NCBI RefSeq assembly: GCF_900659635.1
Contig: NZ_CAACVB010000006.1
Location: 1-64,000, forward strand
Reading direction: 5' to 3'
Length of the DNA: 64,000 nucleotides
Origin: Actinomadura roseirufa
Lineage (GTDB): Bacteria > Actinomycetota > Actinomycetes > Streptosporangiales > Streptosporangiaceae
The notes beneath the pieces were generated by a model. It was not told where the DNA came from, did no database searches, and worked only from the letters and a program-made list of their open reading frames with translations. The translations under genes and the position numbers were made by a program. This document shows positions 48,406 through 57,684 of the stretch, piece by piece. The stretch's first letter is position 1. Every line of letters starts with the position of its first letter.

Positions 48406-49454
48406 TGGGGCCTCCGGGAAGTGTCGGCGGGCAGGTCGGGGGGCGTCTCGGTGGGCGTCGCGGTGGGCGGAGGCGCGTGGGCGGCGGGGGCGGCGAGGCC
48501 GCGCCGGCGCAGTTCCTCCAGCAGTGGCCGGGCGGCGGCCTGGATCGCGGCGAGGTCGTCGCCGCCGAGTGCGGGGACGTCGAGCAGCAGGGTGAGGCCG
48601 GGGGCCAGCCGGACGCCCTGGACGACCGCCGGAGGAGGTTCGCCGAACTCGACGGTGAACGCGGGCGCGTAGGTCACCTCGGGCCGGCTGCTCCAGAAAC
48701 GGTCACGCGTGGACGCCTCGCCTCGGTGCGCGGCGGGCGGCGCGGACCGCGGATCCGCGTCGGGCGCGGGCTCTTCGGTGGCCGAGGACGAGTCGTGAGC
48801 AAGGGAAGGGGCCGCCGACACCGGGGGCTCCGTGCGCGGCGGGCCGGGCGGCTCCTCCGGCGGAGTCGCAGGCTGCTCTGCGGAGGCCGGGACCGGTACG
48901 GGGTGCGGGCCAGGGCGCGAACCGGTGTGTGGGCCGGGGCGCGACTCGGGGTGGGGGCCGGGGTGTGGGCCAGGGCGCGGGCCGGGACGCGGGCCGGGAC
49001 GCGAATCGGTGTGTGGGCCAGGACGCGAACCGGTGTGTGGGCCGGTGTGTGGGCCGGTGTGTGGGCCGGGGTGTGAGCCAGGGTGTGAGCCAGGGCGCGA
49101 CTCCGGGTGTGGCTCGGGGTGTGGGCCGACCGCCGTGTGCTCGGGTAGCCCGGCGATGCGCGCGAGGGCGGCGTCCGTGGCGGCGGCCAGTTCCAGCTGG
49201 ATCTCCGCGATGGAGCGGCCCGCCGCCTGCCGCCGTTTCACCGCGACGAGCTGCAGCAGGTGGCGCGGGCCGTACAGCGAGATTCGGCCGCGGCGGCCCA
49301 GGGGCGGGTCGACGAGGCCGATCGTGGTGTACCAGCGGATCAGGCGCTCATTGGGCAGATCGCGCACCCGGCCGTTGACCTGCGTGGAGTCACCGGCGGT
49401 GAGCGCCACCACGGCGCGTTCCGCCAGCTCGCCGATCGTCCAGGTACCGTCCAT
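48402..49454 (-). CDS. MerR-like regulator with long His/Pro/Gly repeat linker
   Basis: A 350-residue protein. The N-terminal MerR-type HTH (about residues 5-95; WTIGELAERAVVAL...VRDLPNERLIRWYTTIGLVDPP) and helix (AAGRSIAEIQLELAAATDAALARIAGL) are followed by a linker of some 70 residues made of GPHP/GPHT/SRPG units (about 105-180), then a Pro/Ala-rich stretch. A C-terminal domain of about 90 residues (VTYAPAFTVEFGEPPPAVVQGVRLAPGLTLLLDVPAL) does not match a MerR effector domain I know. The many His could bind metal, or the linker may only be flexible. First gene of a two-gene operon with the VIT-VWA protein; probably autoregulates at 49465. Confidence 0.8.
   Translation of the reverse strand: MDGTWTIGELAERAVVALTAGDSTQVNGRVRDLPNERLIRWYTTIGLVDPPLGRRGRISLYGPRHLLQLVAVKRRQAAGRSIAEIQLELAAATDAALARIAGLPEHTAVGPHPEPHPESRPGSHPGSHPGPHTGPHTGPHTGSRPGPHTDSRPGPRPGPRPGPHPGPHPESRPGPHTGSRPGPHPVPVPASAEQPATPPEEPPGPPRTEPPVSAAPSLAHDSSSATEEPAPDADPRSAPPAAHRGEASTRDRFWSSRPEVTYAPAFTVEFGEPPPAVVQGVRLAPGLTLLLDVPALGGDDLAAIQAAARPLLEELRRRGLAAPAAHAPPPTATPTETPPDLPADTSRRPQ
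48895..49130 (-). repeat. In-frame tandem repeat DNA encoding His/Pro/Gly units
   Basis: Degenerate 12- and 24-base units of the type GTGTGTGGGCCG and GGCGCGAACCG are reiterated about twenty times in frame inside the MerR-like gene. Such arrays expand and contract by slippage, so length probably varies among strains. Confidence 0.8.
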
Positions 49455-49464
49455 GCCGCCATGA

Positions 49465-49489
49465 TGACACTGTCACGATGACAGTGTCA
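49465..49489. promoter_or_regulatory. Double palindrome upstream of the MerR/VIT-VWA operon
   Basis: Arms TGACACTGTCA and TGACAGTGTCA separated by CGA: a perfect 11-bp inverted repeat whose arms are each also palindromic around one base. On the minus strand it begins with TTGACA, a good -35 box, so binding here would overlap the promoter. Ten bases before the gene's ATG. Confidence 0.8.
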
Positions 49490-49832
49490 AGTCCGATCGA
49501 ATCCGATCAAGCCGCCCGCGCTGGAAAAGTGTCCGTACCTGCGAGTTCAGGGTTTCTCGATTGCCTGGCGAGGGACGAAGTGGAGTAATGGGCGGTGCGC
49601 TTCGTCCGCTATTCCGGTTATTTGCTTATTGTAGTTCCTTGGTGGCATTTGGTGATCTTCTGCTGGTGGGAGAGTTGGGGTGCGCGGCGACAAGATGGAG
49701 CTAAGCCTCTTGCGGCACTGTTCACAGTCCTCCGGGAAAAAGCCGCAACGCGAGTAGAAATTGCGTCCAGAATCGGTGTTCGGTGCTTTGATTTCCCACC
49801 GGCGGGTACCGTCGAGCCCCTACCTTTCTCGC
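49490..49832. other. AT-richer intergenic region before the sigma factor gene
   Basis: About 340 bases of lower GC than their surroundings. An open frame from GTG 49595 is Trp-rich and hydrophobic but lacks a ribosome binding site and runs into the sigma gene out of frame; I do not accept it. Probably holds the sigma gene promoter. Confidence 0.4.
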
Positions 49833-51626
49833 ATGGACGACCATCTCCTGGTCGAGGCGCTGCGCGACCGCGATCCCGGTGCTCCGGCCACGGTGTACGG
49901 CGCCTACGCCGACCGGCTCTACGCGTACTGCTGGTTCCGGCTGCGCGACCGTGACGCGGCGCAGGCGGCGCTGCGCGACGCCTTCGTCGTGGCCGAGGCG
50001 CACATCGGCAGGCTGCGCGACAAGCGCCGGTTCGGGCCGTGGCTCTACGCCCTCGCGCGGCTGGAGTGCGGGCGGCGGCAGTCGGCCCGCGTGCGTCCGC
50101 CGGACCCGCCGGTCGACGGCCATGCCCAGGAGGACGCCGACCAGCGCATCGTGGCCTGGCAGGCCGTGCTCGCGCTGCCGTCCCGTTCCAGGGAGATCCT
50201 GGAGTTGCGGGTCAGGCACCGGCTGGCGGTCCCGGATCTGGCCGCCGTCCTCGACCTCGGTCCCAAGGAGGCGCAGGCGGCGCTCGACCGGGCTCATGGC
50301 GAGCTGGAGGAGTCGCTGACCGCGGAGATCCTCGCGCATCAGGGCCCGTACGGCTGTGACGAGCGGGCCCGGTTGCTGCGCGAGCGGTCGGCGGGGCAAG
50401 GGACCGACCTCGGCGGGCGGCTGGCGGGGCACGCGGGGGAGTGCGACGTCTGCGGAGCGCTCCGTCCCCGCACGGTCTCGGCCGCCAAGGTGTACGGGCT
50501 GCTGCCGGACGTGGTTCCGCCGCCCGAGTTGAGGCTCCGGGTGATGAGCTGCTTCATGGATCCGGAACTCGTCGGCTACCGGCTCTTCGTCGCCACCAGG
50601 GTCACCGAGTTCGCTCCGACCGGGTTCCCGATCCAGTCCCGCCGGGAGCAGAGTCCGTCCCGGCCTTCTCGCCCGGGTCGCAGGCCATCGGTGTCGCGCA
50701 CCGTCCGCGGAACGAGGGACGCTGCTGAGCGTGCAGGCTTTCAGATCCAGGCCGCCAGAGTGGCCGCGGTGCTCGCGCTGGTGTCGCTCCTGTTCGGCGT
50801 CGGTGTCGTGTCCGTGTACAAGCTGTTCGATCTGGGGCACCGGCGCGTCGAGACGGCCGGCATCTTCGCCGGCCCACGACCGACAGCGAGTCCGGGTGTG
50901 TCGCAGATGCCCCTCCCGGGTCGTCCCAACGGGGGACGGCCAGAAGGCAAGGGCGCCATGGGCGTGGCGCCCGTCTCCGCCACGTTCCCCCTAGGGGCAC
51001 GGGAGTCGTCCACGCCGCCGATCGCCCTGTCGTCCTCTCCTTCCGGCTCGGTGTCCTCCACCGTCCCGGCCGCAGGGGCACAGGCCCCGGCGCCGTCGAA
51101 GGTGACCGGGACGCTGACCGTTTCCCCGGGCTTCCTGGATCTGGCCGGAGGCTCGGACGGGTCGGTGGAGCTGCGGGCGGACGGCGGACCCGTCACCTGG
51201 CGCGCGCGCAGTTGGGGAGCCGTGCGGCTGAGTCAGTCGTCCGGCCGCGTCGAGCAGGGGCGAACCGTCACCGTCGGTGTGCACATCGTGCGGTACGCCC
51301 ACTCACGAGGTGAGGGCGGCATCGCGTTCCAGCCCGGTGCGGTCCAGGTCCGGGTCACGTGGCGTCCGAACGCTCCTGCGCCGGATCCCACACCCACGCA
51401 GGCTCCTACAGGTGGTGGCGACTCCGCTTCGTCCACACCGACGGACACGCAGCGGCCTGGTAAGCCTCCCGTGTCGAGCGCCGCGCGCCCGCGACCGCCG
51501 TACCTGCCGGTGCCCGCCCCGGGCGGGGGCGCGGACCCTGTTCAGCCCGTGCACGCTCCCGGGCTACCGTCGGCCTCCGGAGCGGGTCCCGGGGCCGCGC
51601 TCGGGAGGCCGGCCTCCGCAGGCTGA
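49833..51626 (+). CDS. ECF-type sigma factor fused to a zinc-site and membrane anchor
   Basis: A 597-residue protein. Residues 1-165 are an ECF sigma factor: region 2 (AYADRLYAYCWFRLRDRDAAQAALRDAFVVA) and region 4 (LPSRSREILELRVRHRLAVPDLAAVLDLGPKEAQAALDRA). Next comes His200-x3-Cys204-x2-Cys207 (HAGECDVC), the core of the zinc anti-sigma (ZAS) motif. After a basic linker there is one transmembrane helix (about 308-330), then a Ser/Pro-rich exported region holding a small beta domain (about 430-530; GTLTVSPGFLDLAGGSDGSVELRADG). So sigma, anti-sigma-like and sensor parts appear to be in one chain. ATG 49833 is chosen because sigma homology starts there. Confidence 0.8.
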   Translation: MDDHLLVEALRDRDPGAPATVYGAYADRLYAYCWFRLRDRDAAQAALRDAFVVAEAHIGRLRDKRRFGPWLYALARLECGRRQSARVRPPDPPVDGHAQEDADQRIVAWQAVLALPSRSREILELRVRHRLAVPDLAAVLDLGPKEAQAALDRAHGELEESLTAEILAHQGPYGCDERARLLRERSAGQGTDLGGRLAGHAGECDVCGALRPRTVSAAKVYGLLPDVVPPPELRLRVMSCFMDPELVGYRLFVATRVTEFAPTGFPIQSRREQSPSRPSRPGRRPSVSRTVRGTRDAAERAGFQIQAARVAAVLALVSLLFGVGVVSVYKLFDLGHRRVETAGIFAGPRPTASPGVSQMPLPGRPNGGRPEGKGAMGVAPVSATFPLGARESSTPPIALSSSPSGSVSSTVPAAGAQAPAPSKVTGTLTVSPGFLDLAGGSDGSVELRADGGPVTWRARSWGAVRLSQSSGRVEQGRTVTVGVHIVRYAHSRGEGGIAFQPGAVQVRVTWRPNAPAPDPTPTQAPTGGGDSASSTPTDTQRPGKPPVSSAARPRPPYLPVPAPGGGADPVQPVHAPGLPSASGAGPGAALGRPASAG

Positions 51627-51732
51627 GCGCGGCGACCGGCCACGCCGGACGTTCCGATCGTTGCCCAAGTGAACTACGCTTCGTAGATGATCATTTGCCC
51701 TAAGTAAAACACGGCCTGGGCAGGACGTCGGC

Positions 51733-53052
51733 ATGGCACTGAGCACAGCAGGGCTTCGCCGCCGTGGACCGCGGTCCTCCGCCTGGTCGCCGACGCTGCG
51801 TCTGATCGCCTTCTCCTCGGGCGTGGCCATCGGCATGACCTGGCTGGCCCCGGTCGCGTCCGCGCGTTCCGCCGCCAAGCCCGTCCCGAGTGCGCGGGAC
51901 GTCGAGAAGAGCCGCCGCCAGGTGCGGGAACGGGCCGCGGAGGTCGGCCGGACGAAGGCGAGGCTCGCCCTCGCCGACGGTGAGCTGGACCGCCTCGCGG
52001 TGACCGCCGAAGCGGCGGTGGAACGCTACAACGGTGAGCTCGTCCAGTTGGCACGGGCCCGGGGAGCCTACGCCGGAGCCCAGGCGCGGGTCGCGGAGGC
52101 GGGCCGCCGCGTCGAGCAGGGCCGCGCCGAGCTGGCCTCGTTCGCCGCGCGCGCCTACCAGCACAACACCGGCTATGACGAGATTTCGTCGGCGCTCGTG
52201 GGCAAGGGCGGTCCGCAGGGGTTCATGGACCGGGCCGGCATGGTCAAGGTGCTCGCCCAGCAACGGGTCGGGCTCGTCGACCGGGTGAAGGCCGCGCAGA
52301 ACGTCGCCGACGTGTTCCGCCGGGAGGCGGAGGCCGCGTTCAAGGAACAGGAGGCCGCGACGAGGCGTGCGGAGGACGCCAAGAGGGCGGCGCAGGACGC
52401 GGTGACACGGCAACGGGAGTCGGTCCAGCGGATACGGACAGAGAAGAAGAACCTGGAGAGGCGCCTCGGCCAGGCCAAGGCTCACGCAGTTGAGTTGCGG
52501 CGCGCGCGCCGGAAGGCGTTGGACGCGCGAGAGGCGTCGAAGGCGCGTGCTGCCCTTGCCGCGTCCAACCTTGCCGCGTCCAGTCCTGCTGCGTCCAGTC
52601 CTGCTGCGTCCAACCGGCCCAGTGCCGGGCCAGCGGCCTCCCCTGCACGAGGGGCGCTGGTGGCCCGCGCGGCGCTCAAGTGGCTCGGCACGCCCTACTC
52701 GTGGGGCGGAGGCAACGCCAGCGGCCCGAGTTTCGGCTTCGATCAGGGATCGGGAATCCTGGGCTTCGACTGCTCAGGTCTGGCGATGTACGCGTGGGCC
52801 AGGGCCGGCGTACGGCTGGACCACTGGACGGGAACACAGTGGACGTCAGGACCGCACGTGCCGCTGCGCGCGCTCCGGCCGGGCGACCTGGTCTTCTTCG
52901 CACGGGACACGTCCAACCCGGACACGATCCATCACGTGGGCATCGCCATCGGCAGGGAGCGGATGGTGGAGGCGCCCTACACGGGAGCGCACGTGCGCAT
53001 CTCCAGCATCCGACGCAATGACCTCATCGGAGCCACGCGTCCGGCCGGGTGA
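51733..53052 (+). CDS. Secreted NlpC/P60 peptidoglycan endopeptidase
   Basis: A 439-residue exported cell-wall hydrolase. Signal peptide region (about residues 20-45). Long coiled coil (about 55-275; rich in Ala, Arg, Glu), as in RipA/CwlO-type enzymes. Ala/Ser/Pro linker with short AASSP repeats (about 275-305). C-terminal NlpC/P60 domain with catalytic Cys in GFDCSGLAMYAW and His in HHVGIAIG. The coiled coil usually mediates FtsEX-type activation or self-inhibition. ATG start. Separated by a strong terminator from the opposing ppa gene. Confidence 0.92.
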   Translation: MALSTAGLRRRGPRSSAWSPTLRLIAFSSGVAIGMTWLAPVASARSAAKPVPSARDVEKSRRQVRERAAEVGRTKARLALADGELDRLAVTAEAAVERYNGELVQLARARGAYAGAQARVAEAGRRVEQGRAELASFAARAYQHNTGYDEISSALVGKGGPQGFMDRAGMVKVLAQQRVGLVDRVKAAQNVADVFRREAEAAFKEQEAATRRAEDAKRAAQDAVTRQRESVQRIRTEKKNLERRLGQAKAHAVELRRARRKALDAREASKARAALAASNLAASSPAASSPAASNRPSAGPAASPARGALVARAALKWLGTPYSWGGGNASGPSFGFDQGSGILGFDCSGLAMYAWARAGVRLDHWTGTQWTSGPHVPLRALRPGDLVFFARDTSNPDTIHHVGIAIGRERMVEAPYTGAHVRISSIRRNDLIGATRPAG

Positions 53053-53080
53053 CCCGCGCGGAAGAGGCGACCCGCAGAAG

Positions 53081-53124
53081 GCGAGAACCCTTCCGCGCGG
53101 AGTTCCGTGCGGAAGGGTTCTCGC
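53081..53124. terminator. Hairpin between NlpC/P60 and ppa genes
   Basis: 16-bp perfect stem GCGAGAACCCTTCCGC/GCGGAAGGGTTCTCGC with a 12-base loop, between convergent genes; works for either strand. Confidence 0.85.
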
Positions 53125-53221
53125 ATGCCGCATCGCGTGGGACGGCAGGGAGCGGTTCGGTGCCGTACGCGACCCCCGGGCGCGGTCCGGGCGGCGCCGG
53201 GCGTCCGGGCCGGGTGGACGG

Positions 53222-53713
53222 TCAGTGACCGCCCTGGTCGACGGCCCGCTTGCGGGACCGCTCGATCTCGACCTCGGCCTCGACACGGCCGACCCAGCTG
53301 GCGCCCTCCACGGACTTGCCGGGCTCGAGGTCCTTGTAGACCTCGAAGAAGTGCTGGATCTCGAGCCGGTCGAACTCGGGGACGTGGTGGATGTCGCGCA
53401 GGTGCTCCATGCGCGGGTCCGTCGCGGGGACGCACAGGACCTTGTCGTCACCACCGGCCTCGTCCGTCATCCGGAACATCCCCACCGCGCGGCAGCGGAT
53501 GAGGCAGCCGGGGAACGTCGGCTCCTGCAGCAGGACCAGCGCGTCCAGGGGGTCGCCGTCCTCGCCCAGCGTGTTCTCGATGAACCCGTAGTCGGCCGGG
53601 TACTGCGTCGAGGTGAAGAGCATGCGGTCGAGCCGGATGCGACCGGTCTCGTGGTCCACCTCGTACTTGTTCCGCTGGCCCTTCGGGATCTCAATGGTGA
53701 CGTCGAAATCCAA
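53222..53713 (-). CDS. ppa: Inorganic pyrophosphatase
   Basis: Soluble family I pyrophosphatase, 163 residues, hydrolysing PPi to drive biosynthesis. TTG 53713 ([20 protein letters not shown]) is chosen because the family N-terminus starts there and GGAGG lies five bases upstream; the longer open frame is non-homologous. Signature and metal ligands: [25 protein letters not shown]. Also [20 protein letters not shown]. Divergent from the carboxypeptidase gene, as in other actinomycetes. Confidence 0.96.
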   Translation of the reverse strand: MDFDVTIEIPKGQRNKYEVDHETGRIRLDRMLFTSTQYPADYGFIENTLGEDGDPLDALVLLQEPTFPGCLIRCRAVGMFRMTDEAGGDDKVLCVPATDPRMEHLRDIHHVPEFDRLEIQHFFEVYKDLEPGKSVEGASWVGRVEAEVEIERSRKRAVDQGGH

Positions 53714-53852
53714 GATGTCCTCCGCTCCCTGCGCGGTCGCAGTGAATAGTCTTTCGGGGTCTGTGCGGGCGGGGCAGACCCCACGGGGTGGGTGTTCCCT
53801 TATATAAGGATGTCGCACGTTGGTGAGTGCTGAGTGGGAGGGGGACGGTCAC

Positions 53853-55244
53853 GTGCCTGGACGCGGCCGGGTCCTCGCTGTCCTGTCACTGTCCCTCCTT
53901 AACGTTTTCACCGCCGCCGCCGGGCTGGCAGTGGTCAAACTCACACCTGATCGGCATCTGGCGCCCCAGCCGCCGGGCGTCGCCGCTCGTGACCTGGTCC
54001 AGGCCGCGGCGCCGATCCCGCCCGCCGACTCCGCGTCGGCGCGGACGCCGAGCCCCTCCGTCCTCGCGGCGCGGCTGGGACCGCTGATCGGCGGCCCGAA
54101 GGCGAAGGTGAACGCGGTGGTCATCGACGCCGTGACCCGCCGTCCGCTGTTCGAGCAGCGCGCCGGGCAGCCCGCCACGCCGGCGTCGACCACGAAGCTG
54201 GCGACGACGGTGGCCGCGCTGGCCTCGGTGGGGCCTCAGCACCGGATCGTCACCCAGGTCGTGCGTGGTTCCGGCGGCGGCGTCGTACTGGTCGGAGGCG
54301 GGGATCCTACACTGACGGCCCTTCCCCCACGGGGGGACGCCGGGCATCCGCCGTACGCCTCGCTCGCGGAGCTCGCCCGGCAGACCGCCACGGCGCTCAA
54401 GACATCCGGCTTGCGCCGCGTGCGGGTGGACTACGACGCGTCGCTGTACCAGGGCCCTCGCGCCGCCTCCAGTTGGAAGCCCAACTACCTGCCCGACGGT
54501 GAACTCGCTCCCGTCTCCGCCCTGACCGTGGACGAGGGGCGCCTCTCGCCCGCGGACCCGACGAAGAAGGGGCGCGTCGGCGATCCGCCCGCCGCCGCCG
54601 CGGCCTTGTTCGCGCGCATGCTCGCGAAGAACGGGGTGGTGGCGAAGGCGGGGCGGGCGACGGCCGCGCCCCAGGGGGCGGCGCGGCTGGGCGCGGTGCA
54701 GTCGCCGCCGCTGTCGGCGCTCGTCGAGCATCTGCTGACCGACAGTGACAACGATGTGGCCGAGGCGGTGGCGCGGCAGGTCGCGGTCAAGCTCGGGCGC
54801 CCGGCGTCGTTCGCGGGCGCGGCGCAGGCGGTGCGGCAGGTTCTGTCGACCCTAGGGGTCGCCGAGGGCGTGCTCGTCAACGACGGCAGCGGGCTGTCGC
54901 CGCGCAACCGGATCTCCCCGGTCGCGCTCGCGCGCATCGTCTCGCTCGCCGCCGGGCCCGAGCGTCCCGACCTGCGCGCGGTCATCACCGGGTTGCCGGT
55001 CGCGGGGTTCTCGGGCACGCTCCGCCCGCCGCGCTACACCGTCCCCGCGAGCCAGGCGGGGGCCGGGACGGTCCGGGCGAAGACCGGGACGCTCGCGGGT
55101 GTGAGCACGCTCGCGGGGGTCGCCCACGACGCCGACGGGCGGCTGCTGGCGTTCGCGTTCATGGCGGGCGACGGGAAGGGCCCGGTGGACCCGGGGATGC
55201 TGGACCGGCTCGCGGCGGCGGTCGCCTCCTGCGGGTGCGGCTGA
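53853..55244 (+). CDS. dacB: D-alanyl-D-alanine carboxypeptidase/endopeptidase (PBP4 type, S13)
   Basis: A 463-residue exported penicillin-binding protein that trims peptidoglycan peptide stems. N-terminal hydrophobic segment (VLAVLSLSLLNVFTAAAGLAVVKL) acts as signal or anchor. Catalytic motifs: STTK (PASTTKLATT), SDN (TDSDNDVAEAV) and KTGT (RAKTGTLAGVSTLAG). GTG 53853 is preferred (GGGAGGGGG about 8 bases upstream) over GTG 53820. It heads a plus-strand run of genes that continues into tilS, hpt and ftsH. Confidence 0.93.
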   Translation: MPGRGRVLAVLSLSLLNVFTAAAGLAVVKLTPDRHLAPQPPGVAARDLVQAAAPIPPADSASARTPSPSVLAARLGPLIGGPKAKVNAVVIDAVTRRPLFEQRAGQPATPASTTKLATTVAALASVGPQHRIVTQVVRGSGGGVVLVGGGDPTLTALPPRGDAGHPPYASLAELARQTATALKTSGLRRVRVDYDASLYQGPRAASSWKPNYLPDGELAPVSALTVDEGRLSPADPTKKGRVGDPPAAAAALFARMLAKNGVVAKAGRATAAPQGAARLGAVQSPPLSALVEHLLTDSDNDVAEAVARQVAVKLGRPASFAGAAQAVRQVLSTLGVAEGVLVNDGSGLSPRNRISPVALARIVSLAAGPERPDLRAVITGLPVAGFSGTLRPPRYTVPASQAGAGTVRAKTGTLAGVSTLAGVAHDADGRLLAFAFMAGDGKGPVDPGMLDRLAAAVASCGCG

Positions 55245-55356
55245 CCGGCCGGGCCGGGTGTGGCCGGGTTCGTACGGGAGATAACCAGAACGGTCGTTCG
55301 TTGAGCGATCGTGCAGGGGCGCTCCGGCGCCGTGTCCGAAACGTACGGTGGAGCAC

Positions 55357-56481
55357 ATGAGCGCCTCAATGATCGACTGGAACATGGCGGTCCAGGCCGG
55401 TACCCGGCTGGTACGGCCTGGGCCGCAGGTCAGCCATGCCGAGGCCCGCGAGGTCGTCGCGGAGCTGCGGGAGCTGTCGGGCCTCGCGCACGGTCACGTT
55501 CGGGATTTCACCGGCATGGCCTCGGAGATCGATCCGGCCCCGGCGACGGTCGTGGACAGGCCCGGCTGGATCCGGGCGAACGTCGACGGTTTCCGGGTGG
55601 TGCTGGAACCGCTCATGGAGCAGATGTCCGAGCGGCGCGGCCCCGGGCCGCTGGGCGGGGCGGGGAACGCGGTCGTCCAGGCGCTCGGCTCCCGGGTCAC
55701 CGGCATGCAGGTGGGCGCGATCCTGGCCTACATGGCGAGCCGGGTCCTCGGGCAGTACGAGCTGTTCCTGCCGCCCGACCCCTCCGGGCGGGCTCCGACG
55801 GGCAGGCTCACCCTCGTCGCGCCCAACATCGTGCACGTGGAGCAGGAGCTCGGCGTCAACGAGAGGGACTTCCGGCTCTGGGTGTGCCTGCACGAGGAGA
55901 CGCACCGCGCCCAGTTCACCGGGGTTCCCTGGCTGCGCGAGTACGTGCAGGACCAGATGACCAAGTTCCTGCTGGCGTCCGACCTGGACCCCGGCGTCAT
56001 GCTGGACCGGATCCGGGACGCCGCCGAAGCCGTCGCGGACGCCGTCCGCGGCGGTGACGCCAACCTGATCGACGCCATCCAGAGCCCGGAGCAGCGTGAG
56101 ATCCTCGACCGGCTCACCGCCGTGATGACCCTGGTCGAGGGGCATGGCGACTACGTGATGGACGCCGTCGGGCCGGAGGTCGTGCCGTCGGTGCAGCAGA
56201 TCCGGTCGCGCTTCCAGGGGCGCCGCGACGGGGGCTCCAAGCTGGACAAGACGATCCGCCGGCTCCTCGGCATCGACCTGAAGATGAAGCAGTACGCGGA
56301 GGGCTCGCGGTTCGTGCGGCGGGTCGTCGCCGAGGTCGGGATGAGCGGCTTCAACAAGGTTTGGGAGTCGCCGGAGTCCTTGCCCTCGCACGACGAGATC
56401 AAGGAGCCCGCCCTGTGGATCGGGCGGGTCGTCGGCTCGCAGGCCATCGACGTGGCCCCACCGGAGGCCAATGAGGCGTAG
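55357..56481 (+). CDS. DUF2342 zinc-dependent metalloprotease
   Basis: A 374-residue protein of the actinobacterial DUF2342 family (also annotated as zinc-dependent metalloprotease or coenzyme F420-biosynthesis associated). Zinc motif His179-Glu-Glu-Thr-His in [11 protein letters not shown], followed by Glu in [21 protein letters not shown] as a likely third ligand. ATG 55357 has GGAG five bases upstream. No signal peptide. Its place between dacB and tilS is conserved in actinomycetes. Physiological substrate unknown. Confidence 0.9.
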   Translation: MSASMIDWNMAVQAGTRLVRPGPQVSHAEAREVVAELRELSGLAHGHVRDFTGMASEIDPAPATVVDRPGWIRANVDGFRVVLEPLMEQMSERRGPGPLGGAGNAVVQALGSRVTGMQVGAILAYMASRVLGQYELFLPPDPSGRAPTGRLTLVAPNIVHVEQELGVNERDFRLWVCLHEETHRAQFTGVPWLREYVQDQMTKFLLASDLDPGVMLDRIRDAAEAVADAVRGGDANLIDAIQSPEQREILDRLTAVMTLVEGHGDYVMDAVGPEVVPSVQQIRSRFQGRRDGGSKLDKTIRRLLGIDLKMKQYAEGSRFVRRVVAEVGMSGFNKVWESPESLPSHDEIKEPALWIGRVVGSQAIDVAPPEANEA

Positions 56482-56555
56482 GCGGCGCCTCAGGGGCCTC
56501 TCTGCCGCCCTGCCGGCTTTCCCGGTCCGGGACGCGTGGTGGTAGAGCTTCTCCC

Positions 56556-57593
56556 ATGGGGCCTGATCCGGCAGTGGCAGCGGTACGTCTCGCGGTACGG
56601 CGCGGCCTCGCCGCCCTGCCGGCGGGATCGATGGTGCTCGCCGCATGCAGCGGCGGCGCCGACTCGCTGGCGCTCGCGGGGGCGCTGGCCTTCGAGGCGC
56701 CGCGGTCCGGGCATCGGGCCGGTGCGGTCACGGTCGACCACGGCCTCCAGGACGGCTCGGACGCGCACGCCGCGGCCGTCGTCCGCACGCTCGCCGGGCT
56801 GGGCCTGGATCCGGCCGGGTCGATCGCCGTCACCGTGGGGCGGCGCGGCGGCATGGAGAACGCGGCTCGCGACGCCCGCTACGACGCCCTGAACGGAGCC
56901 GCCGTACGGCTGGGGGCCGCGGCGGTCCTCCTCGGGCACACCAGGGACGACCAGGCCGAGACCGTCCTGCTGGGGCTTGCGCGGGGGGCGGGGGCGCGTT
57001 CCCTTGCCGGCATGGCGCCGTCCCTCACTCGGACGAGGCCGGACGAGGACGGAGGCGAGACCGTCCGGTACCTCCGGCCTTTCCTGGAACTTGACCGGGC
57101 GACGATGCGAAGGGCCTGCAAGGCGATGGGGCTCGACCCCTGGGACGATCCTCACAACGTCGATCCCGCCTACGCGCGCGTGCGCGTCCGGCACAAGGCT
57201 CTGCCCGTGTTGGAAGACACACTGGGGCCCGGAGTGGCCGAAGCCCTGGCACGGACCGCGCGGATGCTGCGCGATGACGCCGACGCCCTGGACGAACTCG
57301 CGGCCCGCGCGTACGGAGACCTGGTGGACCCCGGGGCCGGCGATCACGATGGCCCGGACGTCGTCCTCGCGATCCGGCTGGAAGGGCTCGATGAGCTGCC
57401 CAGAGCCGTGCGCACCCGGGTGCTGCGGACGGCGGCGGTCGGCGCCGGCAGCCCACCGGGTACGCTCGCGGCCGTCCATGTCGATGCAGTGGATCGGCTG
57501 GTCACGGCCTGGCACGGCCAGCGGCACGTCGACCTGCCCGGGGGTCTCCGGGCGTGCCGGCGGTATGGAAGGCTGCTGATCGTCCGGGGTTGA
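56556..57593 (+). CDS. tilS: tRNA(Ile)-lysidine synthase
   Basis: A 345-residue enzyme converting C34 of the CAU-anticodon tRNA-Ile to lysidine so that it reads AUA. N-terminal PP-loop SGGADS (residues 32-37), then [17 protein letters not shown] and [15 protein letters not shown], all TilS hallmarks. The C-terminal tRNA-binding part is short and degenerate, usual in actinobacteria. hpt follows 91 bases later, the widespread tilS-hpt-ftsH order. Confidence 0.95.
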   Translation: MGPDPAVAAVRLAVRRGLAALPAGSMVLAACSGGADSLALAGALAFEAPRSGHRAGAVTVDHGLQDGSDAHAAAVVRTLAGLGLDPAGSIAVTVGRRGGMENAARDARYDALNGAAVRLGAAAVLLGHTRDDQAETVLLGLARGAGARSLAGMAPSLTRTRPDEDGGETVRYLRPFLELDRATMRRACKAMGLDPWDDPHNVDPAYARVRVRHKALPVLEDTLGPGVAEALARTARMLRDDADALDELAARAYGDLVDPGAGDHDGPDVVLAIRLEGLDELPRAVRTRVLRTAAVGAGSPPGTLAAVHVDAVDRLVTAWHGQRHVDLPGGLRACRRYGRLLIVRG

Positions 57594-57684
57594 CGCGTGC
57601 CGCGTGCGAGCCGTCACACGGCGGCGTCCGCCGCGTGGAGCCCGCCCGCCGGGCGGGCGGGACGACACCGATGAGGATGGGGTT

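Noticed and set aside
49595-49954. Trp-rich small membrane-like frame before the sigma factor gene
   Set aside because: No ribosome binding site, overlaps the sigma gene out of frame, and loses plausible composition after residue 40.
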